Positions 6,422-6,693 of a stretch of DNA of 6,693 bases are shown piece after piece; within the stretch, counting starts at the first letter, position 1; every line of letters begins with the position of its first letter. Position numbers and translations under genes: made by a program. The stretch covers positions 1 to 6,693 of the forward strand of contig JAFMSA010000238.1 of the NCBI GenBank assembly GCA_017353855.1. The letters are read 5' to 3'. This DNA is from Alphaproteobacteria bacterium. GTDB lineage: Bacteria; Pseudomonadota; Alphaproteobacteria; ATCC43930; CGMCC-115725. Below the pieces are notes generated by a model. It was given only the letters and a program-made list of their open reading frames with translations, was not told the DNA's origin and did no database searches.

Positions 6422-6693
6422 TCTGGTAGCCTCGCTCTCGACAGACGGAACATCCGCTACAGTCAGTTGCCGAGTTACCTCTCGGAACGGTTCCCCACCG
6501 AGGTGCGAGCCACAGCGAGCGCGTTCTGTTACCACCAGGGCGCGATCCTGGGCGGACTCGTTGCGCCCGTGCTGGCCTTCTTTGCGGTAAACTTCAATCT
6601 CGGCTACGCCATTCCGATGTTGGTCGGGACCGTAGCTGCCGCGGTCAGTGTTGTTATCGCACTACTCCTGAGCCCCGAGACCAAGGGCAAGGT
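6422..6693 (+). pseudogene. MFS transporter, C-terminal part (carboxylate/SHS-like), runs off right edge
   Basis: The frame is open from just after a TAG at 6419-6421 to the window end and has no start codon of its own near the homologous part. From ~6455 it reads YSQLPSYLSERFPTEVRATA and AFCYHQGAILGG, a cytoplasmic-loop motif (P.YL.ERFPTEVRATA) between late membrane helices. Two hydrophobic segments follow: LVAPVLAFFAVNFNLG and AIPMLVGTVAAAVSVVIALLL. It continues SPETKGK, the C-terminal motif of sugar/carboxylate MFS carriers. The match is closest, from memory, to the SHS/lactate-type carboxylate permeases of Proteobacteria; the substrate is uncertain. The first ~9-10 membrane helices are missing and replaced by the tnpR stump, so the protein is not functional. 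The stop codon lies beyond the window. Confidence 0.85.

Noticed and set aside
1..6693. CRISPR arrays, tRNA or rRNA genes
   Set aside because: No regularly spaced repeats and no tRNA-like cloverleaf or rRNA motifs were seen on either strand.

Overview
The window looks like accessory DNA from a high-GC alphaproteobacterium, most likely a sphingomonad-type plasmid or a plasmid-derived chromosomal island. This is inferred from the GC-rich coding, a Rep_3-type plasmid initiator remnant, a VapBC addiction module and a Tn3-family transposon together in 6.7 kb. No housekeeping gene is present, so the taxon is inference only.

Layout, left to right. (1) Bases 1-380, minus strand: a RES-domain toxin gene (NAD+-degrading family) that runs off the left edge. 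Its homology is spread over three reading frames, so it is broken. (2) 369-739: no convincing gene. (3) 740-1195, plus strand: an open frame whose last ~120 residues are a VOC/glyoxalase-fold metalloenzyme. The first ~30 residues are unrelated, so the original N-terminus has been lost. (4) 1196-1576: no convincing gene. (5) 1577-1944, minus strand: the C-terminal part of a plasmid replication initiator, split by a frameshift and lacking its 5' part. (6) 2210-2886, plus strand: an intact vapBC operon with an 11-bp-arm perfect palindrome in front of it that overlaps the vapB ribosome-binding site. (7) 2887-3126: a short spacer, perhaps with the tail of another lost gene. (8) 3127-6410: a Tn3-family transposon remnant. 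It has one 38-bp terminal repeat (3127-3164), a nearly full-length tnpA on the minus strand broken by one frameshift at a G4 run (4099-4102), a short intergenic region that probably holds res, and the first 45 codons of a divergent serine resolvase tnpR. (9) From 6422 to the right edge: the C-terminal part of an MFS carboxylate-type transporter, joined directly to the tnpR stump.

Almost every gene here is broken or truncated: RES toxin, VOC enzyme, Rep, tnpA, tnpR and MFS. The exception is vapBC, which has complete catalytic residues, tight coupling of the two genes and an apparent operator. That is the expected pattern for a toxin-antitoxin pair that persists in decaying mobile DNA because losing the antitoxin is penalised. 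The vapBC pair lies outside the transposon's terminal repeat, so it is not a passenger inside that element. I do not see a convincing new biological system. The most useful results are the decayed genes that ordinary ORF calling would miss (RES, Rep, tnpR, MFS), the tnpA frameshift, and the vapBC operator.
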